Positions 47,200 through 56,940 of a DNA stretch of 64,000 nt are shown here, piece after piece. Made by a program: the position numbers and the translations under genes. Numbering within the stretch: position 1 is the stretch's first letter; each line of letters starts with the position of its first letter. The notes beneath the pieces are model-generated. The model saw nothing but the letters and a program-made list of their open reading frames with translations, ran no database searches and was not told where the DNA came from. This DNA is from Charina bottae (lineage: Eukaryota; Chordata; Lepidosauria; Squamata; Charinaidae), in NCBI GenBank assembly GCA_023362775.1, contig JALMGJ010000008.1, positions 19,132,001 through 19,196,000 on the forward strand, in the 5' to 3' direction.

Positions 47200-47930
47200 C
47201 AAAGAAAAAAATACACCAGAAAATGAAAAAGTTCAAAGAAAAACATCCAAGCCAGCTGAAAATGTGTTATGATCTCATGAGACCAAGGTTGAACTTTTTG
47301 GCCATAATTCCAAAAAGTATGTTTGGCGCAAAAACAACACTGCGCATCCCCAAAAGTGCACCATACCCACAGTGAAGCATGGTGGTGGCAGCATTATGCT
47401 TTGGGGCTGCTTTTCTTCAGCTGGAACTGGGGCTTTAGTCAAGGTGGAGGGAATTATGAACAGTTCCAAATATCAGTCAATTTTGGCACAAAACCTTCAG
47501 ACCTCTGCTAAAATGCTGAAGATGAAGAGGAATTTCATCTTTCAACACGACAACGTCCCAAAGCATACCTACAAATCAACAAAAGAATGGCTTCATCAGA
47601 AGAAGATCAAAGTTTTGGAATGGCCCAGCCAGAGCCGGGACCTGAATCCAATTGAAAATCTGTGGGGTGACCTGAAGAGGGCTGTGCACAGGAGATGCCC
47701 TCACAATCTGACAGATTTGGAGCGCTTCTGCAAGGAAGTGTGGGCAAAGATTCCCAAGGCAAGATGTGCCGGGCTGAAAGACTCCTACCCCAAAAGACTG
47801 AATGCTGTCATAAAATCAAAAAGTGCTTCAACGAAGTATTAGTTTAAGGGTGTGCACACTTGTGCAACCACATTATTCTAGGTTTTTTTCACCCTTTCAC
47901 TTTGTTTTTCAATTGAATTGTACAGCTTGT
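47200..47930 (+). mobile_element. Tc1-like transposon, upstream part (split by L1)
   Basis: Transposase coding region and downstream non-coding part. The element resumes at 50580 after an L1 insertion whose 22-bp TSD spans 47909-47930 and 50558-50579. The 5' terminal inverted repeat and N-terminal DNA-binding domain are missing, so it is 5'-truncated. Confidence 0.88.
47273..47842 (+). pseudogene. Tc1-type DD34E transposase, C-terminal part
   Basis: Frame 47273-47842 has KVELFGHNSKKYVW, KHGGGSIMLWGCFSS, FQHDNVPKHT and RDLNPIENLWGDLK. The second Asp and the Glu are 34 residues apart, as in DD34E Tc1 enzymes. The first catalytic position reads SHETK where the family has SDETK, so Asp is His. 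The helix-turn-helix N-terminus is absent and the enzyme would be inactive. Confidence 0.9.
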
Positions 47931-50557
47931 GAGAGCGCTTCCGGGTGCTGAAGACGCCGGTGCTTTGAACCGAGCGCTCCTGGCTCGGCTCAGCTGTTTG
48001 CCTGCTTGCAGCGGTTTTTAAAGAAATAAAACTGCTGAAATCTCCCCTTTGAAGAAAAGGGGATCAGAAGATAAACCACAAGGGTCGCTGGAATCGTCGC
48101 TCTTTCCCAATTCCCGTTTTTCCACCACGGGAAAAAGGAAATTGAAGCGACGAAAGCGACTGGAAGGACCATCATTATTGCTCTACAGGGAACAGCGAAA
48201 TCTTTTCAGATGAGTAGCACCTAAATTCAGCACTTTTAGTCACTGTTTTATATTTGTGTTTATTTTAACTTTACATATTATCTGCTAAGATCCTTCTATG
48301 GACATGACCGATGCTGCTGGTGATTGTGTAACTTTCTTGCTAAAGACGACTTGAGAAATGGTGGGAGCTTAAAGAACAATGACTTTACTTGGAAGTGAAA
48401 TGGAGTGACATTGACTATTGACGAATGGCTTATTTACTGAAGTGGGACTAATCTATTTTCCTCTCTGGATTTTGAATTTAAATGGGTTAATGTCTGCCTT
48501 TTATCTTATTTCTTTGCTTTTCTGCTTTTCATCTTGAGATGGTATTTTTTTTTCCTTCTTTTTTCTGTAATGCATTTGGAAATTATTTGGATTATAATGG
48601 GTATTTTTGGAATATTTTTGTTTTAAATAGTTTTGGGAACTTTCTTATTATTTGGGATTTTAGTGGACTTTCTTGTTGCTTTTTGTTTTGGAGAGTGAAG
48701 ACATTTGGAGTTGGGGCTTTTTCCTATTCCCCCCCCCTTCTCTTTTTTTTTCTTCTCTCTCTCCTCTTTGGGACTTGTGATTATAAGCTTGCCTGAGAAC
48801 TGGATTGTTATTACATTTTCAAGGATATTTTGACTACAGCTAAAGGACTTACCCGTTGTACTCTTATCTTTTATTTTTTATTTTTATGTGAGAATTGTTG
48901 ATTTTACCAAAGTACATTTTGCCCTTTTTTTTATGCAATATCTATTAAGAAAAAGCAGTATTACTTTTATTTTTTAATTTTTCATTGTATTTGGATTTTT
49001 TTCTCTCCTCTCTTCCCTCCTTTTTTCTTTTGAATCCTTAATAATTTTTTATCCCTCCTCTTCCCTTTTTCTTTTTTTTTTTATTATTGTTTATAGTGGT
49101 TCTCCTTTGTCTTTTGTTATTTTTCTTTTCTCTTTACAGGAATATTATATACAACCTGGTTACTGCGGTTGCAAGAGTGAAGAGGGATAGATATAAGGAA
49201 ATGGAGTCCATGGCTGCACCTTCAGAAGTACCAACATCAGATATGGGAAAAATATTGGATGCAATTACAGCACTGAATCAAAAAATGGATGATTTAACTA
49301 CTGCCTTGGAAGAAAAGATGGTTATTTTAACTGTTACCTTGGAGAAAAAGATGGATGACTTAATTACTTCTTTTGATATAAAAATAGATAAAAAGATGGA
49401 CAATATTCTAGATCAACAAGTAGAAGAGAAAATGGAAGTGATGAAGGAAGACTCAGAAAAAGAATTAAGAAATGAAATACAGACTGTCAAAGAAATTGCA
49501 AATATTCTTCCAGGGGATTTTAAAGAGACACAAGGCCAGGTTAAGAAATTGGAGATTAAATCAGATTCTATTACTATGGAATATAATTTAGATGCTATTG
49601 TATTAGCAGAAATGAGAGAAGAAGAATGTATTTTGAGTCTGATAGGAGCTCTGGAAAAATTAGATGAGAATATGAGAAAATATATAGTTGATACTTTAGT
49701 TCAATATTTAGAGACAGAAGAAGAAGACATGGACTCTGAGATAGATAAAATTTTTAGAGTTGACTCACGTTATGTTAGAGATAAGAAATTGTCAAGATAT
49801 TTTGTGAGAAAAGTTATAAAAGAGCAAAATCTGAAGAAATATTATAGCGAGAGATCAAAAATAGTAGGGTTGGGTATAACTTAAAAGAATTAAATCAGAA
49901 TTTTTTCTTTTTGTTTGGAATCTGGGTTGTACAAATAGAAAAATTCTTTTCTTTTTATTTCTATATGCATAGTATAATAGTATAGTTGGGTATAAATTAA
50001 AAGATTTAAATTAGATTTTTTTCTTATTATTCGGAATTTGGGATGCATAAATAGAAAAAAAAATTTCTTTTTACTTATATATGTATAGTTTTGGAAAAAT
50101 TAAAGTGTACCAACAATACAGGAATGGATGTTGAAACTATTAGAAATGGCAGAAAATGACAAATTGATTTGCCTACTAAAAGAAAATTTTTAATTATTAT
50201 TCTTTAATGAGTGGAAATCTGTGATGGACTATTTGCAAAAAGCAGGAGGAGTAAAGCTAAATATGGAGTATTTGTTGATTAGATTATAGATAAATAGTAC
50301 ATAATAGACAAGGAGAAATATATGAATGTTATATGAATAGCCAGCATGTTAAAACAAACTATCTATTTTATTCTTATGACCATAGATGGATCGGAGGTTA
50401 TCTAATTTCTATGTATGTCTTTTTCTTTATTCTTTTTTTCTTTTTCTTTACTGCACTTTTCTTTTTCTTTTCTTTTAATTTGTATTTCTTTTTCCATTTC
50501 ATCTTTATCTTTTAGTTTTGAATATTTAAAAACCTAATAAAACTTAATGAAAAAAAA
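47931..50557 (+). mobile_element. Internally deleted L1 with ORF1 and almost no ORF2 (HAL1-like)
   Basis: A 2,627-bp insertion with a 22-bp TSD and an A-rich 3' end. It has a GC-rich 5' region, a long T-rich leader, ORF1 (49201-49884), and then a ~118-bp direct repeat (GTTGGGTATAA at about 49870 and 49985). Only the last ~55 codons of L1 ORF2 (VPTIQEWMLKLLEMAENDKL, about 50105-50270) and an L1 3' UTR with AATAAAA follow. Nearly all of ORF2 is missing, so the copy could move only with proteins supplied in trans. Confidence 0.85.
49201..49884 (+). CDS. L1 ORF1p-like coiled-coil protein, C-terminally shortened
   Basis: 227 residues from ATG 49201; the upstream in-frame stretch is T-rich leader. 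The N-terminal half is a heptad-rich coiled coil (about residues 15-120, lysine/glutamate-rich with regularly spaced Leu/Ile/Met). The RRM-like part follows (YIVDTLVQYLETEEEDM, then KIFRVDSRYVRDKKLSRYF). It ends at GLGIT, earlier than usual for L1 ORF1p, so most of the C-terminal RNA-binding domain is missing. ORF1p normally forms a trimeric RNA chaperone; this version probably could not bind RNA fully. The frame is unbroken. Confidence 0.72.
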   Translation: MESMAAPSEVPTSDMGKILDAITALNQKMDDLTTALEEKMVILTVTLEKKMDDLITSFDIKIDKKMDNILDQQVEEKMEVMKEDSEKELRNEIQTVKEIANILPGDFKETQGQVKKLEIKSDSITMEYNLDAIVLAEMREEECILSLIGALEKLDENMRKYIVDTLVQYLETEEEDMDSEIDKIFRVDSRYVRDKKLSRYFVRKVIKEQNLKKYYSERSKIVGLGIT

Positions 50558-50579
50558 TCAATTGAATTGTACAGCTTGT

Positions 50580-50697
50580 ATGTTATATCAAAGGTGGAAA
50601 AAATTCTGAAGTGATTTATCTTGGTCTGATTTTTTTTACATCTCAAAAATCTGTCATTTTAACAGGGGTGTGTAGACTTTTTATATCCACTGTATAT
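50580..50697 (+). mobile_element. Tc1-like transposon, 3' end with terminal repeat
   Basis: Continues the Tc1 sequence after the L1 and ends in GTGTAGACTTTTTATATCCA followed by CTGTA, the usual Tc1 terminal-repeat end. Confidence 0.85.
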
Positions 50698-50719
50698 TAA
50701 AAAAAAAAGAAGAAATACT

Positions 50720-50812
<93 letters not shown>
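50720..50812. repeat. (GT)n-(ATGT)n-(AT)n microsatellite
   Basis: Three adjoining simple repeats just outside the Tc1 end. Confidence 0.9.
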
Positions 50813-50814
<2 letters not shown>

Positions 50815-50946
50815 TAATCAACTTCCCCCCCAAAGATAACATTTATTTAATTATTTTCTTCTTATTACTATTCTATACATTTCTGTCTACTATAATAAAA
50901 ATCAAACTAAAAAGCATATAAATTGTCTGCCATTATAATTAATAAT

Positions 50947-51510
50947 ACTCTGGTCCTGTGGTGTTACTTCTCCTGTGGAGAAGTGTGGAGGATGGCCCAA
51001 CACAGGAGAAGTAACACCACAGGACCAGAGTCAGCAGTTTATCTTCATCTAAAGGAAAAAGGACACTCATTTGAGGACATTAATGTTCACATTTTAGACA
51101 GAGAAGATAGGTGGTTTGAGAGAGGGGTCAAAGAATCCATTTATGCCAACTTGGAAAATCCTTCCTTGAATAGAGGTGGGGGCCTCAGGCATAACCTTTC
51201 CCCTATCTTCCTTCCTGCTTTGTCTTCTGTGCCTAGGAAGATTAAGACCATTTCGCAAGCTCAACAGCAGCAGGGTAATCTTAACGATCCTCCTTTAGAT
51301 GATAAAGGGACTTAGAAATAAACATCTCAAAATAACCATGACCTAGCCCCAGGTGCAAGGTCACACAGCCACCCTAGAAACATATTTAAGGATTCCCTTA
51401 CTAACTTTACTCAGACTGAAGAAGCTCCTTGGATAAGGAGTGAAACGTTTCTACTGAGAAAATAGAAATCCGGTTGACATGATTCAAGCCACAGACTATA
51501 TGTACCTTGG
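50947..51510 (+). mobile_element. Penelope-like fragment starting with an inverted repeat
   Basis: The 3' part of a different Penelope-like family from the one in the nest. After the coding part, a 3' UTR carries CTGAAGAAGCTCCTTGGATA and GTGAAACGTTTCT, typical of Penelope-like 3' ends. The left edge is a perfect 31-bp inverted repeat (50947-50977 and 51001-51031) with a 23-bp loop. Confidence 0.8.
50992..51315 (+). pseudogene. Penelope-like GIY-YIG protein C-terminus
   Basis: The frame reads MAQHRRSNTTG, SAVYLHLKEKGHSFED, VHILDREDRWFERGVKE and PSLNRGGGLRHNLSP. These are the conserved stretches after the GIY-YIG core in vertebrate Penelope-like proteins. The nuclease core and RT are missing. 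The ATG lies in the hairpin loop. Confidence 0.8.
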
Positions 51511-52767
51511 CTGTCATTTACTGGTGAGTACATTTTAAGGTGTACTCTATTGCCTTTGAGTTTCTGTTATGGAGTTGGATGCTAATCATTTATTTAATAC
51601 TACAAAAAAGTCCATCTTTTCTTCCTGTGCAATATATTGGAAACATCCATTTCCAAGGTCAGAGAATTATAGTATATCAATTATGCTGAATACAATGTAT
51701 ACTTTATTCTCTAGCTACTTGATTCTAAATTAATAAGAGATTCGGTAGTATGACAAAACACGAATTCAAATCTACTAGAGTACATATAATTTGTTCAAAT
51801 GGTTAACCAGAAGAAAAAGGTGTCTTACAATATAGATTACACTTATCTAGGTTAGCACATTCTAGGGTTAGCCCTCTTGTAGGATTTTGAAGAATGCATT
51901 ACGTGAGCAGCAATATTTCCTTTTAAATATATATATAACTATTGGATTTTTTTGTCAAAACATTTCTTTTATTTCATCACATCACCAAAGTTAAACATGT
52001 TTGTCGAAGGAAAAATCTGAAAATTTTTGAATGAAGCATGATTTGACATCTGCTTCTTGAGTAATAATATAATAGCTATAGGTCTACTAGCTGAACTGTA
52101 ATATTTTCTAATACAAAAAAAAATAGAAGTAAGAAACAAAAATGTATTTCAAAAAATGTTCACACTACTGCTAATTCAGTGCTAAGCATACTTATCCAAC
52201 ATGCACCCTTCTCTAATCCTAGGTCCTTTCTCCAACCCTTATAGTTATTTCCTCTGAAAATCATTGTTGAGTTTCCAAATATTCTGGTGCCAGCATTTTT
52301 CTGCCCCTGGCTATTAAGTTAAATCAAAATCAAGGAAAAGAAACAAAACCTGTCATTTTTGTTGCAAAAAATTTACAATACAGGCAGTCTGGTCCAATAG
52401 CTCCTACATGAGTTGTCTGAACTATATCGCAGAAACACTCAAATTGGGCCTGAAATGACGTATAATTCAAGAAAAGTGAAGCACCCTAACTCCAGAGACA
52501 CTCCTTCCCCTCTCTGCTAACTCTGTATATTACTGCCTGGGTTTCAGTTTCTCAGAATACTTTCTACCATCTGTTTTTAATTTCTTTCTAATTTCTATTC
52601 ATAGCATTTGAACTATTCTGAAGGCTCTGAGCAGAAGAAAGTATCAATTAAGGCTAACATGATAGCATCTCTTCCATATTACAGAAACAAGGGAGAGTTA
52701 GCATAGCCTTATGTTTAAATCTGTACTAGTATTTCAACGTTACTTTCTCTGATTGTCATTGCAAATA
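51511..52767. other. Unique AT-rich interval
   Basis: Nothing identifiable as gene or repeat. Confidence 0.5.
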
Positions 52768-52900
52768 TAGTTATTTTATTTATTTATTTATTTAATTTAT
52801 TCCCCGCCCATCTCCCATACAAGGGACTCTGGGCGGGTTACAATAATTAAAACTAAAAATTTAAAATATTTAAAACCATACAAGATAGGAAATGTATAAA
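52768..52900 (-). mobile_element. LINE 3' tail (L2/CR1-like)
   Basis: (TTTA)n followed by CCCCGCCCATCTCCC and GGGACTCTGGGCGGGTTAC: the same hairpin tail on the minus strand. Confidence 0.6.
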
Positions 52901-53134
52901 AGTATATCCAAATATAAAATAAAATAAAATAAAATCCAAGTTTAGTAGCAAGTAGTTTTACTTGCTGATAGAAATTCAGATCTAGTGAACGAAAAACAGG
53001 TTTTAGGGAAGAAGTATTAATTAATTTATTAATTTTTATTTATATCTATTTGTATGACTTCTCATCCAACCATTCTAGTAGCTTACATCTCATAAAAGTA
53101 ATAAAATATATAGCAAAAACAACAGCAATTGCTA

Positions 53135-53210
53135 ATGGTTGTTGTGGGTTTTCCGGGCTGTGTGGCCGTGTTCTGGCAGTTCTGGTTCCTAACGTTTCGC
53201 CGGTCACTGT
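53135..53210 (-). mobile_element. Penelope-like terminal fragment
   Basis: GTTGTTGTGGGTTTTCCGGG followed by CTGTGTGGCC and AACGTTTCGCC is a stretch repeatedly found at Penelope-like ends in squamates. Only about 75 bp remain. Confidence 0.5.
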
Positions 53211-53925
53211 TAACATGCAATTGCTAACATGTTATCAGTCACAAAAGGTTGCATCTTATCAAGTCCTGTCCAAATAGTTGCATCCAATTAAGTAGCACTC
53301 TGTGCTTTGAAGCAAAGCATGTTTAGTACTCAAGTTCTTTATGGTGTAAGTGAAAGCTGAAATATCAACATTCACTATACTCACTTAGTATATCACCTAT
53401 TGTAATCCTGACATTTAAAAAAATAACGTAACCTTCCTGTGAATCAAATCATAATTATTCCTAACTGGAATAAACTGAAAGCTAGCTACAATTCAAAAAG
53501 TTGCCATCCATAAATATTAGTATATATGTCATGTACAACATGACTTTGCCAATAAATGTGTTAATATTTGTGAATCCTATTTCAGTAGTAAAAAAAAAGA
53601 ATACCTGGCAATGACGTTATACATATATTACCATCTTGATGCAATTTACACTTCATTAATGCAGTGACGACAGTACCAGTGTAAAAAGAATGTTTCTATT
53701 GTTTGGGGTATGTTGTTCAAGTGATAGGACAGAATTAACCAGTTTTCAAACATTCAAACTGATCAGAGTTGCCTACCATTTTCTCTAAAAAAAATGTGAT
53801 AAAAGGTGGATGCTTCTATAATGGAGCACTGCAGGAGGATTCATCCCACAATCTCAGTTCTATCCACTCCTATCAGTCTTATCATCAGATATGGATCCAC
53901 AATCTCAGTCCTATCCACAGATGTG
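53211..53925. other. Unique interval
   Basis: Nothing recognised. Confidence 0.45.
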
Positions 53926-53987
53926 TACATTACATTACATTACATTACATTACATTACATTACATTACATTACATTACATTACATTG
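53926..53987. repeat. (ACATT)n microsatellite
   Basis: About twelve perfect pentanucleotide units. Confidence 0.95.
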
Positions 53988-54119
53988 TCTTCATATAAGA
54001 CTGAAAGAAGAAATAAAATCCCTCTGGGCCCTGGGCAGGGGGGAGGAGAGCAAGTGATATTTATTCTTGTCGAATATTTACTAAAGGTGATAAAACAGGA
54101 GGAAAAATGGTAAGATACT

Positions 54120-54410
54120 GTATGCAGATGCTAGTACAAATGTATTGGATAGAATGCTTCTGCCCAGTTATATGGAAATGAGAGTTGGGTGTAGCAGGAG
54201 AAACAAAAAAGTAAGTTTAGTGCAGTGGAAATGGGAAATCTGTGCAGTAGATAAGATCAAGGATGAATGGTTTATAAATGAATGTGGACTGAAAAAGAGG
54301 TGTATTGGTCAAATAGAGAAAATGAATGATGGAATCACGAAACAAGGAAGTGAAGGAAAAATGAATGGTTGGATAAGAAAGGGAAGAGCAAACAAAGTCA
54401 TTCAGTCATT
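54120..54410 (+). mobile_element. Degraded non-LTR LINE C-terminal fragment
   Basis: The frame 54145-54444 has KIKDEWFINECGLKKR and GQIEKMNDGITKQ..EGKMNGWIRKGR, weakly like the post-RT region of RTE-X/Dong-type LINEs. It is short and diverged and the clade is unknown. Confidence 0.35.
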
Positions 54411-54489
54411 CAAAATCATTCAGAACAACTCACCGCTGTTTTGAAATTTCTTTGCCAGTTGTACCAGCAACTGATAGTAACTATGCCAG

Positions 54490-54745
54490 CAAACCAAGGT
54501 GAATATTTATTTCTTTATTCATTGAATTTATACTCATCACAATCAAAAAGACTCTTGGTGGTTTACAAGGTATGCATAAAATACAATGAAGCTTCCACAA
54601 TAAACTAATGAAATGAAGTAATAAAAGAAGATAACACAGATTTGACCAACATCATATACACCCAAACTAATAAAGCAATGGCTCTCCAAAATAGCTGTTT
54701 TTAATGCTCATGGAAAGCCAACAGCATGGGGGCTGATTTAATTGT
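54490..54745 (-). mobile_element. Old LINE 3' region interrupted by RTE copies, left part
   Basis: The minus strand has a degraded GTAAACCACCAAGAGTC tail (about 54548-54572). A section near 54676-54740 resembles the flank on the other side of the RTE insertion. The right part appears to be 56640-56940. This is a tentative assignment. Confidence 0.35.
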
Positions 54746-54886
54746 TCTTGTTTATTCGTTCAGTCGCTTCCGACTCTTCGTGACTTCATGGACCAGCCCA
54801 CGCCAGAGCTTCCTGTCGGCCGTCACCATCCCTAGCTCCCCCATAGTTGAGTCTGCCACCTCCAGAATATCATCCATCCATCTTAG
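54746..54886 (-). mobile_element. Short inverted BovB-like RTE 3' end
   Basis: 141 bp matching, on the minus strand, the last part of the BovB-like RTE (as at 61069-61200). It directly abuts the plus-strand copy, so the same 3' end lies at both outer edges in opposite orientation. Confidence 0.88.
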
Positions 54887-56632
54887 AATAATAATCTTAG
54901 ACAATAGAATAGGAAGGACAAGAGACCTCTTCCAGAAAATTAGAAACATCGAAGGTAAATTCCAGGCAAAAATGGGTATGATCAAAAACAAAGATGGTAA
55001 GGACCCAACAGAAGCAGAAGAGATCAAGAAAAGGTGGCAAGAATCTACGGAAGATCTGTATAGGAAGGATAATAATATTGGAGATAGCTTTGACGGTGTG
55101 GTTAGTGAGTTAGAGCCAGACATCCTGAAGAGTGAGGTTGAATGGGCCTTAAGAAGCATTGCTAATAACAAGGCATCAGGAGACGACGGTATCCCAGCTG
55201 AACTGTTTAAAATCTTGCAAGATGATGCTGTCAAGGTGATGCATGCCATATGCCAGCAAATTTGGAAAACACAAGAATGGCCATCAGATTGGAAAAAATC
55301 AACTTATATCCCCATACCAAAAAAGGGAAGCACTAAAGAATGTTCAAACTATCGAACAGTGGCACTTATTTCACATGCCAGTAAGGTAATGCTCAAGATC
55401 TTGCAAGGTAGACTCCAGCAATTCATGGAGTGAGAATTGCCAGACGTACAAGCTGGGTTTAGAAAAGGCAGAGGAACTAGAGACCAAATTGCCAATATCC
55501 GCTGGATAATGGAGAAGGCCAGGGAGTTTCAGAAAAACATCTATTTCTGTTTTATTGACTATTCTAAAGCCTTTGACTGTGTGGATCATAACAAATTGTG
55601 GCAAGTTCTTGATGGTATGGGGATACCAAGTCATCTTGTCTGCCTCCTGAGGAATCTGTATAACGACCAAGTAGCAACGGTAAGAACAGAGCACGGAACA
55701 ACGGACTGGTTTAAGATTGGGAAAGGAGTATGGCAGGGTTGTATACTCTCACCCTACCTATTCAACCTGTACGAAAGACACATCATGCGACATGCTATGC
55801 TTGATGAATCCAAGCCTCGAGTTAAAATTGTTGGAAGAAACTTTAACAATCTCAGATGTGCAGATGATACCACTTTGATGGCTGAAAGTGAGGAGGAGCT
55901 GAGGAGCCTTATGACGAAGGTGAAAGAAGAAAGTGCAAAAGCTGGGTTGCAGTTAAACCTCAGAAAAACCAAGATTATGGCAACCAGCTTGATTGATAAC
56001 TGGCAAATAGGGGGAGAAAAAGTGGAGGCAGTGACAGACTTTGTATTTCTAGGCGCAAAGATTACTGCAGATGCTGACTGCAGCCAGGAAATCAGAAGAC
56101 GTCTACTTCTTGGGAGGAGAGCAATGACAAATCTTGATAAAATAGTTAAGAGCAGAGACATCACACTGACAACAAAGATCCGCATAGTCAAAGCAATGGT
56201 ATTCCCTCTAGTAACCTATGGCTGCGAGAGCTGGACCATAAGGAAGGCTGAGCGAAGGAAGATAGATGCTTTTGAACTGTGGTGTTGGAGGAAAATTCTG
56301 AGAGTGCCTTGGACTGCAAGAAGATCAAACCAGTCCATACTCCAGGAAATAAAGCCAGACTGCTCACTTGAAGGAATGATATTAAAGGCAAAACTGAAGT
56401 ACTTTGGCCACATAATGAGAAGACAGGATACCCTGGAGAAGATGCTGATGCTAGGGAAAGTGGAAGGCCAAAGGAAGAGGGGCCGACTAAGGGCAAGATG
56501 GATGGATGATATTCTGGAGGTGACGGACTCGACCATGGGGGAGCTGGGGGTGGCGACGGCTGAGAGGAAGCTCTGGCGTGGGCTGGTCCATGAAGTCACA
56601 AAGAGTCAGAAGCGACTGAACGAATAAACAAC
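54887..56632 (+). mobile_element. BovB-like RTE LINE, 5'-truncated
   Basis: Starts in the linker (about 54900, DNRIGRTRDLFQKIRN) and runs through the RT and C-terminal regions to the 3' end GCGACTGAACGAATAAACAA. It is close in sequence to the copy at 61049-63311, which lies in opposite orientation about 4.4 kb away. Confidence 0.92.
54900..56627 (+). pseudogene. BovB-like RTE reverse transcriptase and C-terminal region
   Basis: One frame broken only by a TGA at 55431-55433 after LQQFME, at a site where BovB relatives have arginine. Fingers have IPIPKKGSTKECSNYRTVAL, palm motif A is FIDYSKAFD, and the active site reads CADD in place of YADD. The C-terminus has YGCESWTIRKAERRKIDAF and ends LVHEVTKSQKRLNE. 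The endonuclease is lost by 5' truncation. Confidence 0.9.
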
Positions 56633-56940
56633 AAGGGAAAAAAATAAAAAGGAGCACTTCATATCCTAAGAAAAAAGGCAGAAAGTAAATCCAATACATA
56701 ATTAAGAAGGGCTGAAATCCCACTGAAATAAATTAATAATGCCCAAAGGCCTATTGAAATAAAGCATTTTTCAGGGCCTTCCTAAGTGGCATGAGAGTCA
56801 GTGCCAACCCTACTTTCCAAGGCAGCATATTTCAAAGTGTGAGGGCCATCACAGAGAAGGCTTGGTGCCTGGTCCTCACCCAATGCACCTTGGTAATTGT
56901 TATGCACCAGGATATAGATATTATTTAATCATGACTATTA
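56633..56940 (-). mobile_element. Old LINE/SINE-like repeat, right part
   Basis: Resembles a common squamate repeat (CAAGGCAGC..., GAGGGCCATCACAGAGAAGG). It is likely the continuation of 54490-54745 across the RTE insertion. Orientation and family are tentative. Confidence 0.35.

Noticed and set aside
48539..48796. The 85-codon phenylalanine-rich frame
   Set aside because: It lies in the T-rich L1 leader and reflects base composition.
54746..56632. Classical twin-priming inversion
   Set aside because: The inverted part duplicates the 3' end and is not an upstream segment.
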